From: Clostridia bacterium
GTDB lineage: Bacteria > Bacillota > Clostridia > Oscillospirales > Acutalibacteraceae
NCBI GenBank assembly: GCA_017428525.1
Contig: JAFRQQ010000020.1
Coordinates: forward strand, 123,535 to 187,534
Reading direction: 5' to 3'
DNA length: 64,000 nucleotides
Below, piece by piece: positions 57,032-64,000 of the stretch; the first letter of the stretch is position 1, and every line of letters starts with the position of its first letter. Both the position numbers and the translations under genes were made by a program. The notes under the pieces are model-generated. The model made no database searches and had not been told where the DNA came from. It saw only the letters and a program-made list of their open reading frames with translations.

Positions 57032-58012
57032 ATGAAATTCAAAAATCTGATCGCTGCATCCGCAGCGCTGACCGGCGCGGTGGCCGGCGTGAGCTATCTC
57101 GTTTTCTATGAGGTCATGAACCGCAACGCAAAGCTGCCGCAAAAGCTCGGCACCGTGATGGCGCCGCCTTCCGAGGGCGTCGTGCCTGCCGAGGAGGATC
57201 CGCGCAAGCTCTGGCTGGACGAGCAAGAGTTTGAAAAATTCACCATCAAGAATCCCGAAGGCAACACGCTGCACGGCTATCTGCTGCGCCCGGAGACCCC
57301 GTCGGATATCTACGTCTTCTGCAGCCACGGCTACCGCAGCAGCGGCAAAGGGCAGTTCGCGCTGATCGTCAAATACTATCACGATCAGGGCTACAACGTG
57401 TTCCTGGTCGATCACCGCGGCGCGGGTGAGAGCGAAGGCAAATACATCGGCTTCGGCGTGCATGAGCACAAGGACAGCCTGCTCTGGCTGAACTTCATGA
57501 ACGAAACCTTCGGCCCGGACATCCAGATCATTCTGCACGGCATTTCCCTTGGCTGCGCCACGGTCACGATGATGAGCGGCTGCCCGGAGCTGCCGGACAA
57601 CGTGAAATTCATCATTGCGGACTGCGGCTTCACAACCGCGCAGGCGGAGTTTGAGCACAACCTCAAGAACCTGCACGTGCCGAAGTATCCCCTGCTGCCC
57701 GTGACGGACTTTGCCAACAAGCTCTTCTCCGGCTTCAACTTCAAGGAGGCCGATCCGATCAATTACGTCAAGAACGCCAAGGTGCCCATGCTGTTCATCC
57801 ACGGCACGAAGGATGATTTCGTGCCCACCTTCATGGTGCATCAGCTCTACGGCGCCTGCGGCAGCGAATACAAGGACCTGCTGCTGGTCGAGGGCGCGGC
57901 CCACGCGGAAAGCTACGCGGTGGACAGCGCCGCGTATGAAGCGAAGATTCAGGAATTCGTGGACCGCTTCATCGACAAGCCGGAAGACAAAGAAGAAGCA
58001 GCTGCTGAATAA
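57032..58012 (+). CDS. Membrane-anchored alpha/beta hydrolase
   Basis: A 326-residue hydrolase with one N-terminal membrane segment (about 7-28) and the family signature: FCSHGYRSSGKG, LVDHRGAGESEGKY, LHGISLGCATVTM (nucleophile Ser), FIHGTKDDFVPTFM (Asp) and VEGAAHAESY (His). The fold resembles the YqkD/BAAT-type family seen in Firmicutes. The orientation is probably extracytoplasmic. It follows the second epimerase gene by 19 bases, so it is in the same transcription unit. Substrate unknown. Confidence 0.88.
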   Translation: MKFKNLIAASAALTGAVAGVSYLVFYEVMNRNAKLPQKLGTVMAPPSEGVVPAEEDPRKLWLDEQEFEKFTIKNPEGNTLHGYLLRPETPSDIYVFCSHGYRSSGKGQFALIVKYYHDQGYNVFLVDHRGAGESEGKYIGFGVHEHKDSLLWLNFMNETFGPDIQIILHGISLGCATVTMMSGCPELPDNVKFIIADCGFTTAQAEFEHNLKNLHVPKYPLLPVTDFANKLFSGFNFKEADPINYVKNAKVPMLFIHGTKDDFVPTFMVHQLYGACGSEYKDLLLVEGAAHAESYAVDSAAYEAKIQEFVDRFIDKPEDKEEAAAE

Positions 58013-58018
58013 TTTGAT

Positions 58019-58046
58019 CGGGCGGCGCCGGCCGGCGCCGCCCGTT
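58019..58046. terminator. Perfect 26-bp palindrome after the hydrolase gene
   Basis: A self-complementary GC-rich sequence (58019-58044) followed by TTTCC. It can form a strong hairpin and could end the epimerase operon, though the T-run is short. Confidence 0.6.
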
Positions 58047-58081
58047 TCCTGAGTCATTACAAGCATCAACGAGGTGATTTC

Positions 58082-58795
58082 ATGCTGGAAATCAGACATC
58101 TGACCAAAAGCTACGGCGACAAAGTGGCAGTTTCCGACCTGTCGCTTTCGATCGCGCCCGGCGATATTTACGGCTTCATCGGCCACAACGGCGCGGGCAA
58201 GACGACCACGATCAAGGCCTGCTGCGGCATTCTCGGCTTTGACGCGGGCGAAATCCTGATCGGCGGCCACTCCATCAAAGAAGAGCCGATGGTCTGCAAA
58301 AAAATGCTCGCCTACATCCCGGACGAGCCGGCGCTCTATGAATTTCTGACCGGCCGGCAGTATCTGGACTTCGTGGCGGATATTTACCGCATCCCCAAGG
58401 CCAAACGCGAGGAAAAGATCCGCGGCAGCGCGCAGGCCTTTGAGATGCAGGGCGCGCTGGCCGACACGATCGACGGCTATTCCCACGGCATGAAGCAGAA
58501 GCTCTCGATCATGGCGGCGCTCCTGCACGAGCCGAAGCTGATGATCCTGGACGAGCCGTTTGTGGGCCTCGACCCCAAGGCGGCGCACACGGTCAAGCAG
58601 ATCATGGCGCAGCTGTGCGCCGAGGGCGGCGCGATCTTCTTCTCCACGCATGTGCTGGAGGTGGCCGAAAAGCTCTGCAACAAAATCGCGATTCTCAAGG
58701 ACGGCAAGCTGGTCGTCAGCGGCAACACCGCCGACGTGATCGGCGACGCTTCGCTGGAGGATGTGTTCCTGGAAGAGGAGAGCGATCATGTTTAA
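58082..58795 (+). CDS. ABC transporter ATP-binding protein (EcsA-like)
   Basis: A 237-residue ATPase: Walker A FIGHNGAGKTTTI, Q-loop region AYIPDEPALYEFLTG, signature YSHGMKQKLSIMAALL, Walker B LMILDEPFVGLDP, and ILSTH-type STHVLEVAEKLC. The CcmA/EcsA-like class drives ABC-2 type membrane proteins. GAGGTGA lies before the ATG. The stop overlaps the next gene by 8 bases, which encodes the membrane partner. Confidence 0.93.
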   Translation: MLEIRHLTKSYGDKVAVSDLSLSIAPGDIYGFIGHNGAGKTTTIKACCGILGFDAGEILIGGHSIKEEPMVCKKMLAYIPDEPALYEFLTGRQYLDFVADIYRIPKAKREEKIRGSAQAFEMQGALADTIDGYSHGMKQKLSIMAALLHEPKLMILDEPFVGLDPKAAHTVKQIMAQLCAEGGAIFFSTHVLEVAEKLCNKIAILKDGKLVVSGNTADVIGDASLEDVFLEEESDHV

Positions 58796-60398
58796 AACGC
58801 TGCTGAAAATCAACCTCAAGTCCCTGTTCAGCACGATGTTCCGCCGCAAGAGCGCCAAAAAGCCCGGCAAAACCGGCGGAAAAGCCGGACGCGTCCTGCT
58901 GGCCCTGGCGCTGTCGGTCTATGCGCTGGGCGTGATGATGATCTCCATCGGCGGTTTGTTTTCATCGCTCGTGATGCAAAGCAGCGGAACGCTCACAGAA
59001 CCGCGGTATTATTTCTCACTGCTCGGCATTCTGATGTTCTGTCTGGCCTTCATCGGCGGCGTCTTTTCCACGAAGAATCTGCTCTTCCGCGCGCGGGACA
59101 ATCAGCTGCTGCTGAGCATGCCGATCCCGCCGTTTCAGATCCTTGCCAGCCGCGTCGCGGTGCTGCTGGTGCTGGAAACGATCTATACGCTGCTCATCGC
59201 CCTGCCGGCCGGCTTCGTCTGGTTCCGCGCGGCGGGCTTTTCCCTGCCGCTGCTGCTGCGTCTGCTGCTGTGCACACTGCTTCTGCTGGTCTTCACCGCT
59301 GCCGTCACCGGTTTTTTCGGCTGGCTGCTCGCGCTGCTGGATACGAAATTCGCAAAGAGCGAGATGATCCAGTCCTTCCTGAGCCTTGCGCTGCTGGTCG
59401 GCTATATGCTCGTGTGCTTCAACATGCAGAATTATGTCGCGACGCTCAGCGCCAATCAGGATAAAATCTCCGCCGGCATCCGGCGCGCGCTGCCGCTGTT
59501 TGATCTTTACGGGCAGGCCGTCGGCGGCAGTCTGACGGCCATTCTGGGTCTGGCCGCCGCTGCGCTCCTCCCCTTTGCGCTGATCTGTCTGCTGCTCTCG
59601 CGCAGCTTCCTGAAGCTCTCAACGGATAAAAAAGCGACGCGGCACCGCACAAAGCTGCGCGCGCAGTCCGCGCCGCGCACGCCCCGCACGGCCCTGCTGG
59701 TCAAGGAGGTGCGGCAGTTTTTCTCCATGCCGCTGTATCTGCTCAACTGCGGCTTCGGCTGCATGATGGAGGTACTGATGGCCGTGCTGATGTTCTTCAA
59801 GCGCGAAACGATTCTGGACATGGTTTCCGGCATCGAATTCTGTGATTCCCGCGCCGCCGTGCCGCTGATTGCAATCGGCTTCTGCATCACGACGATCAAC
59901 ACGCCGGCTGTATCGCTCTCGCTCGAGCGCAAGCGCATCGATCCGCTGCGCGCCATGCCGCTGGACGCACAGAGCGTCTACGCCGCAAAGCTCGGCACAA
60001 ACCTGGTGATCGGCCTGCCGACCACGATCATCGGCAGCCTGCTGACCTGCGTCGCGATGCGTCTGCCGGCGCTGCAGACCGCGCTGATCACCGTCTGCCT
60101 GTGCGTTACGCTGGTGCTCATCAGCAGCATTCAGCTGACCGCGAATATCATGATGCCGAAATTCGACGCGCTCAGCGACGCCGTGCTGATCAAGCAAAGC
60201 GGCAGCGTGCTGGTCAGCATGCTGCTCAGCTTCGCCGTCGGGCTGACGCTGGTGGCGCTTGCCTTCGGCCTGATGACGCTGCTCGGCACAACGGGCGCGT
60301 TCGCTGTGATGATCGTGCTCATCGGCGCCGTCTGCGCCGTTTTCCGGCACTGGTTCCGGCACGGAGCCGTGCGGCGCTACGAAGAAATGTCCGCTTAA
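58788..60398 (+). CDS. ABC-2-type transporter permease
   Basis: The 536-residue membrane partner of the upstream ATPase. It has about ten to twelve hydrophobic segments arranged in two halves, between them a positively charged loop (KKATRHRTKLRAQSAP). The start overlaps the ATPase stop (ATGTTTAA region) and ATG 58788 gives MFKTLLKINLKSLF. A family at the level of ABC-2 or EcsB-like exporters is supported by architecture and pairing rather than by strong motifs. Cargo unknown. Confidence 0.85.
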   Translation: MFKTLLKINLKSLFSTMFRRKSAKKPGKTGGKAGRVLLALALSVYALGVMMISIGGLFSSLVMQSSGTLTEPRYYFSLLGILMFCLAFIGGVFSTKNLLFRARDNQLLLSMPIPPFQILASRVAVLLVLETIYTLLIALPAGFVWFRAAGFSLPLLLRLLLCTLLLLVFTAAVTGFFGWLLALLDTKFAKSEMIQSFLSLALLVGYMLVCFNMQNYVATLSANQDKISAGIRRALPLFDLYGQAVGGSLTAILGLAAAALLPFALICLLLSRSFLKLSTDKKATRHRTKLRAQSAPRTPRTALLVKEVRQFFSMPLYLLNCGFGCMMEVLMAVLMFFKRETILDMVSGIEFCDSRAAVPLIAIGFCITTINTPAVSLSLERKRIDPLRAMPLDAQSVYAAKLGTNLVIGLPTTIIGSLLTCVAMRLPALQTALITVCLCVTLVLISSIQLTANIMMPKFDALSDAVLIKQSGSVLVSMLLSFAVGLTLVALAFGLMTLLGTTGAFAVMIVLIGAVCAVFRHWFRHGAVRRYEEMSA

Positions 60399-60412
60399 TC
60401 CCTGCGGCCGGA

Positions 60413-60441
60413 TTGATTTTTGCCGCAGGCTGTGATAAAAT
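60413..60441 (+). promoter_or_regulatory. Promoter of the GPH symporter
   Basis: TTGATT, 17 bp, TAAAAT, 22 bp before the GTG start. Confidence 0.78.
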
Positions 60442-60462
60442 GGTGCAAAAGGAGGGGTTCCC

Positions 60463-61926
60463 GTGGCAATCAAGAAAACGCCGGAGAGGACGCTGCCGCA
60501 ATCGGCGCATCCGAATAAGATCGGCATCAAGGAAGGCATGGGCTATATGCTCGGCGACGCCGGCAACCTGTTTGTGCTGACCTATGTTTCCTCATTCCTG
60601 AAAATTTTCTATACGGACGTGCTGAAGATTCAGGCGGGCAAGGTGGCGAATCTGTTTCTTTTCACCCGGCTGTGGGATGCGGTCAACGACCCGATGTGGG
60701 GCGCGATCGTGGCCAAGAAAAAGCCGACGAAGGACGGCAAATACCGCCCGTATCTGAAATGGATCGCGGTGCCGCTTGCGCTCTCGCAGCTGCTCTGCTT
60801 CTTCAACGTCAGCCGGTTCACGAGCCGGGAATGGCTCCTGCTGCTCTTTGCTTACGTTACCTATATCGCCTTCGGCATGCTCTACACGGGCATGAACGTG
60901 CCCTTCGGCTCGCTGGCCTCCGTGATCACGGATGATCCGGACGGGCGCACCCTGCTCTCGACCTTCCGCACGATCGGCGGCGGCATCGGCGGCGCAGCCC
61001 CCCTGCTGCTCGCACCGTTCCTGATCTATACCAAGGTCCCGAACGCGGACGGCACGACCCACAACGAAGCGAGCGCGGGCGGCATGTTCGGCTTTGCGGT
61101 CGCCATGGCGGTGCTGGCCATCGTCTTCTACCTCGCCTGCTACAAAACGACGAAGGAGCGCGTGCCCTCGGAGGCGGAGCCGAAGATCAACATCCGCGAA
61201 ATCTACAGCGCGATGTTCAAGAGCAAGCCCTTCATCATCCTCGCACTCACGGGCATCCTGATCAGCGGCCAGCTGCAGTTTGCTTCGCTCAACCAGTATC
61301 TCTACAAGAATTATTTTGAGAATACCAGCCTGTCCGTGCTCGGCACGATCGCGCAGTATCTGCCCATGGCGATCATGATCCCGTTTGTGCCAAAGCTCGT
61401 CAAGAAATTCGGCAAGAAGGAGCTCAGCGCCTTCGGTGCGTTCTTCTCCGCGCTCGCGGCCATCGCCACCTTCCTGCTCAAGCCCGCACGTGATCAGTCC
61501 TGGCTCTATATCGCGCTGCTGTTCATCATCGGCTTCGGTTATTCCTTCGTTTCGATCACGAACTGGGCCGTTGTGGCGGACGTGATCGACTATCAGGAAT
61601 ACAAGACGCACATCAAGAATGAAAGCGCGATCTACGCGGTCTACACCTTCTGCCGCAAGCTCGGCCAGACCGCCGCGGATTTCGGCGGCCTGAAGCTGCT
61701 CGAGAAGGTCGGCTACACCAAAGCGATGGCCGAGGCCGGCTATGTGGTCGGCGTGAGCGAGGGCATCCTCAAGGTCTGCACGCTGATCCCCGCCGTGACC
61801 TACACGCTGATTTTCCTGCTCTATGTGCTCTTCCCGCTGACGAAGACGCGGCTCGAACCGGTCTACGCCTATGTGCGGGAAACGAACGCCAAAACCGCAG
61901 AGGCCGGCAGCGATACCGCAGGCTGA
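60463..61926 (+). CDS. Glycoside-pentoside-hexuronide (GPH) family sugar:cation symporter
   Basis: A 487-residue twelve-helix transporter of the GPH/MFS family: GYMLGDAGNLFVLTYVSSF at the start, FTRLWDAVNDPMWGAIV (the D-x-x-D-P motif of family members), and GYSFVSITNWAVVADVIDY later. The start codon is GTG 60463, with AGGAGGGG at 60449-60456. Such carriers import oligosaccharides, glycosides or uronides with Na+ or H+. Nearby sugar epimerases and Gfo/Idh enzymes suggest a common substrate, but it is in its own transcription unit. Confidence 0.9.
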   Translation: MAIKKTPERTLPQSAHPNKIGIKEGMGYMLGDAGNLFVLTYVSSFLKIFYTDVLKIQAGKVANLFLFTRLWDAVNDPMWGAIVAKKKPTKDGKYRPYLKWIAVPLALSQLLCFFNVSRFTSREWLLLLFAYVTYIAFGMLYTGMNVPFGSLASVITDDPDGRTLLSTFRTIGGGIGGAAPLLLAPFLIYTKVPNADGTTHNEASAGGMFGFAVAMAVLAIVFYLACYKTTKERVPSEAEPKINIREIYSAMFKSKPFIILALTGILISGQLQFASLNQYLYKNYFENTSLSVLGTIAQYLPMAIMIPFVPKLVKKFGKKELSAFGAFFSALAAIATFLLKPARDQSWLYIALLFIIGFGYSFVSITNWAVVADVIDYQEYKTHIKNESAIYAVYTFCRKLGQTAADFGGLKLLEKVGYTKAMAEAGYVVGVSEGILKVCTLIPAVTYTLIFLLYVLFPLTKTRLEPVYAYVRETNAKTAEAGSDTAG

Positions 61927-61960
61927 GCGCGGCGTACGTAAAACCTGACAATAAGAAAAT

Positions 61961-62003
61961 CACCGCCGGTTTTGCCCGATCAGGACGCCGGCGGTGTTGT
62001 TGT
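61961..62003. terminator. Terminator between symporter and amidohydrolase
   Basis: CACCGCCGG (61961-61969) pairs with CCGGCGGTG (61988-61996), followed by TTGTTGTTTG on the plus strand and ATTTTC on the minus strand. The genes converge. Confidence 0.82.
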
Positions 62004-62014
62004 TTGATTGCGGT

Positions 62015-62824
62015 TTATGGAAGCCGATAGACCCGCTTCGCGTTTTCGGAGAGGATCTTGCGCAGGTCGTCCGCGGGCAGGCCGAGCGCAAACAGCATCT
62101 CCAGCTCGTCCTTCTCGCTCCACATCGGATAATCCGCGCCGAAGAGCACGCGATCCGCGCCGTAGGCTTCAAACAGGCGGCGCACCGCGGACGGATCCTG
62201 CAGAAAGCCCATGGTGGAGGAGCAGTCAACATAGAAATTCGGCAGGCCGCGCAGCGTTTCGCTCGCCTCTTCCCAGACGCTCCAGCCCCCGAAATGCGCG
62301 CCGACCACGGTCAGCTCCGTATAGATCTGCAGGATCGGCAGCATCCGGTTCGGATTGGAAAAATCATAGCGATGATCGCCCGTATGCATCAGGATCGGCA
62401 TCCGGTCGCGCTCGCACAGCTCATAGATTTTCAGGCAGCGGTAATCATCGATCTTAAAGCCCTGAAAATCCGGGTGCAGTTTCACGCCGTGCAGACCGAG
62501 CGCGCGCAGATGCGCATAGTCGCCCGCAAGATCGGGGCTGTCGGGATAGAGCGTCCCGAGCCCGATCAGCCTGCCGCCGCTGCGTTCCGCTTCGGCGCAG
62601 ATGAATTCGTTGATCGCGCGCACCTGATGGGCTTTCGTGGCCACGGACTGCACAATAAACCGGTCCACCCCTGCCGCGGCGCCGCGCGCCGTCAGATCCG
62701 CAACCGTCCCCGCCCCGCGCGTCGGCGCGCCGTAGAAATTGCCGATGCCGGCCACCGCGCGCGGCGCAATGCTGTCGGGATAGATGTGGCAGTGCGCATC
62801 GATGATCTCATATCCATGCAGCAT
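62015..62824 (-). CDS. Amidohydrolase-2 family TIM-barrel hydrolase
   Basis: A 269-residue cytoplasmic metal hydrolase of the amidohydrolase-2 family (decarboxylase or lactonase-like). The metal site is seen as IIDAHCHIYPDS (HxH), GVKLHPDFQGFK, LMHTGDHRYD and LFGADYPMW (final Asp). The ATG at 62824 is chosen because it begins MLHGYEIIDAHCHI and has GAGG at 8 bases; an in-frame frame runs further upstream without ribosome sites. The hairpin at 62860 separates it from the preceding hydrolase gene; no promoter is visible, so readthrough may supply it. Confidence 0.86.
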   Translation of the reverse strand: MLHGYEIIDAHCHIYPDSIAPRAVAGIGNFYGAPTRGAGTVADLTARGAAAGVDRFIVQSVATKAHQVRAINEFICAEAERSGGRLIGLGTLYPDSPDLAGDYAHLRALGLHGVKLHPDFQGFKIDDYRCLKIYELCERDRMPILMHTGDHRYDFSNPNRMLPILQIYTELTVVGAHFGGWSVWEEASETLRGLPNFYVDCSSTMGFLQDPSAVRRLFEAYGADRVLFGADYPMWSEKDELEMLFALGLPADDLRKILSENAKRVYRLP

Positions 62825-62859
62825 GGTACATCCTCTTTTCTCTCTTCCCAATAAATGAA

Positions 62860-62890
62860 GCATCCCGCAGCTATCCGGTCTGCGGGATGC
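62860..62890. terminator. Hairpin between the two minus-strand hydrolase genes
   Basis: GCATCCCGCAG (62860-62870) pairs exactly with CTGCGGGATGC (62880-62890). On the minus strand the next bases are TTCATTTATT, so it is a moderate terminator for the lipase-like gene upstream. Confidence 0.65.
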
Positions 62891-62974
62891 ATTTTGCTTT
62901 TGCACTTCACACCGGATTGCAGATATTCTACAACCCGCAGCGAAAAAAGTCAAGCGGTTATTTCATTTTTGATA

Positions 62975-63916
62975 TTATTCGTTGATCTTTGAAAGCGCCC
63001 ACGCAGCCAGATCGGCATAAACGGTCTCTTTGCCGACTTCGTTGTGGATCTCATGCCGCATGCCGGGATAGAGCTTGAGCGTCACATCCTGCTTGCCGGC
63101 GGCCTTCAGGTCGTTGTAAACCTGCTTGACGCCCGCGCCGTAAGCGCCGACAGGATCCTCCTCGCCCGCGATCAGCAGGATCGGCAGCTTCGGATTTACC
63201 TGCGCGAACCAGTCCTTGCCGGACACCTTGGAGAGGATCGTGAACAGATCCTTGTAGCCGGCGGCGGTGAACAGATAGCCGCAGTAGGGATCGGCGATAT
63301 ACTTATCCACCTGCGCGGGATCGCAGGAGAGCCAGTCAAAGGGCGTGCGGGGATCGGCGACCTTCTTATTGTAGGTGCCGAAGCCGAGATTATTGATGAA
63401 ATTGCTCTTGAAGCGGCTGCCCTTGGCCTTCGCGATCACGTCGGCGAGCTTGATCGCTACGCCCACGGCGGGATTCTTGCCGCTCGTGCCGCAGATGATC
63501 GCGCCCTTGATGCGCGGATCCGTGCCGTAACGGCGGATGTATTCGCGCGCGATGAAGGAGCCCATGCTGTGGCCGTAGAAAATCAGCGGCAGGTCGGGAT
63601 ATTCCTCCTCGAGCAGCACCGTAAAGGACCGCGCGTCCTCCACGAACGCATCCCAGCCGCCGTTCTCGCCGAAATAGCCGAGATCGTCGTCAGACTTCAC
63701 GGATTTGCCGTGACCGACATGATCCTGCGCAAGCACGGCAAAGCCCTGCCCGCAGAGATACGCCGCAAGGTCCTCATAGCGCTCGCCGTGCTCGGCCATG
63801 CCGTGCGTGATCTGGAACAGCGCCTTCGGCCCGTCGGCAGGCACCCAGCAGCGCGCGTAGACGTCGGCCACGCCGGATTTGGAGGGAATCGTATACTCTT
63901 TTCGGATAATCTCCAT
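62975..63916 (-). CDS. Monoacylglycerol-lipase-like alpha/beta hydrolase (serine aminopeptidase S33 fold)
   Basis: A 313-residue hydrolase of the Hydrolase_4/monoacylglycerol-lipase class: FQITHGMAEHGERYEDLA, VLAQDHVGHGKSVKS, LIFYGHSMGSFIAREYI (nucleophile Ser), LLIAGEEDPVGAYG (Asp) and YPGMRHEIHNE (His). No signal peptide, so it acts in the cytoplasm, perhaps on short acylglycerols or lysophospholipids. AAAGGGC lies upstream of the ATG and a promoter precedes it. Confidence 0.9.
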   Translation of the reverse strand: MEIIRKEYTIPSKSGVADVYARCWVPADGPKALFQITHGMAEHGERYEDLAAYLCGQGFAVLAQDHVGHGKSVKSDDDLGYFGENGGWDAFVEDARSFTVLLEEEYPDLPLIFYGHSMGSFIAREYIRRYGTDPRIKGAIICGTSGKNPAVGVAIKLADVIAKAKGSRFKSNFINNLGFGTYNKKVADPRTPFDWLSCDPAQVDKYIADPYCGYLFTAAGYKDLFTILSKVSGKDWFAQVNPKLPILLIAGEEDPVGAYGAGVKQVYNDLKAAGKQDVTLKLYPGMRHEIHNEVGKETVYADLAAWALSKINE

Positions 63917-63950
63917 GGAATTCAGCCCTTTCTGTTATGATTCTGATTCT

Positions 63951-63979
63951 ATACTAGCATGAATCCGCGCGGATTGCAA
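63951..63979 (-). promoter_or_regulatory. Promoter of the monoacylglycerol-lipase-like gene
   Basis: TTGCAA, 17 bp, TAGTAT on the minus strand, about 35 bp before the start codon. Confidence 0.8.
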
Positions 63980-64000
63980 GATGCATCCCGAAAAAACCGC

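Noticed and set aside
54089..58870. Very long antisense frames (for example minus strand 56897-58870 and the upstream extension of the Gfo/Idh frame to 56053)
   Set aside because: They mirror well-supported plus-strand genes, have no domain similarity, and are expected from the codon bias of GC-rich genes.

Overview
The window looks like the chromosome of a GC-rich, spore-forming Firmicute of class Clostridia, most like Oscillospiraceae/Ruminococcaceae. Evidence: a complete forespore sigma factor SigG, AGGAGG ribosome binding sites with occasional TTG/GTG starts, near-consensus sigma-A promoters with 17-bp spacers in AT-rich gaps, class II GalT, a VTC/DUF4956/CotH operon, and exported proteins with Flg_new/InlB-like and Cys-rich repeats. 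The taxon is inferred from gene content only. No prophage, integrase, intact insertion sequence or CRISPR array is visible.

Layout. 1-4.8 kb (+): molybdenum cofactor operon (moeA cut by the left edge, moeA-PBP fusion, moaC, moaA, MOSC). 4.8-9.2 kb (-): GH16 glucanase, GH3-type acyl-acid-amido synthetase, exported SGNH esterase, acylphosphatase. 9.3-16 kb: SIMPL protein, exported metallophosphoesterase, HAAS membrane protein with PadR regulator, alpha/beta hydrolase, Gfo/Idh/MocA dehydrogenase. 16.0-16.7 kb (-): five tRNA genes (Val, Asp, Phe, Gly, Cys) and an unassigned structured RNA. 17-20.6 kb (+): rhamnulokinase-like kinase, XRE regulator, second FGGY kinase. 20.6-24.4 kb: exported PHP phosphoesterase, a previously hidden 28-residue hydrophobic peptide gene, exported esterase, sigG. 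24.5-32.1 kb (-): 1479-residue exported repeat protein, galT, a MITE-like inverted repeat, exported L1-type lipase. 32.3 kb: tRNA-Val(GAC), then a second exported metallophosphoesterase.

34.4-42.2 kb (+) is the most coherent block: response regulator, histidine kinase, small alarmone synthetase, HtrA-type protease, VTC polyphosphate polymerase domain, DUF4956 membrane protein and CotH kinase. Three promoters here (regulator, htrA, VTC operon) share a tandem TTTAA repeat at a fixed distance from the -10 box. This suggests one OmpR-family regulon joining envelope stress, alarmone synthesis and polyphosphate/CotH chemistry.

42.3-64 kb: exported metallo-beta-lactamase/TIM-barrel fusion, sialidase-like protein, a long minus-strand group (Gfo/Idh, nagB, metG, tatD, PHP, ABC exporter, YdcF, Mbeg1-like, MmcQ), a divergent plus-strand group of two sugar epimerases and a hydrolase, an ABC exporter pair, a GPH sugar symporter, an amidohydrolase and a monoacylglycerol-lipase-like hydrolase. 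Several exported proteins share a short aromatic amphipathic helix, usually as the last 15-25 residues; the 28-residue peptide resembles this helix as a stand-alone gene.
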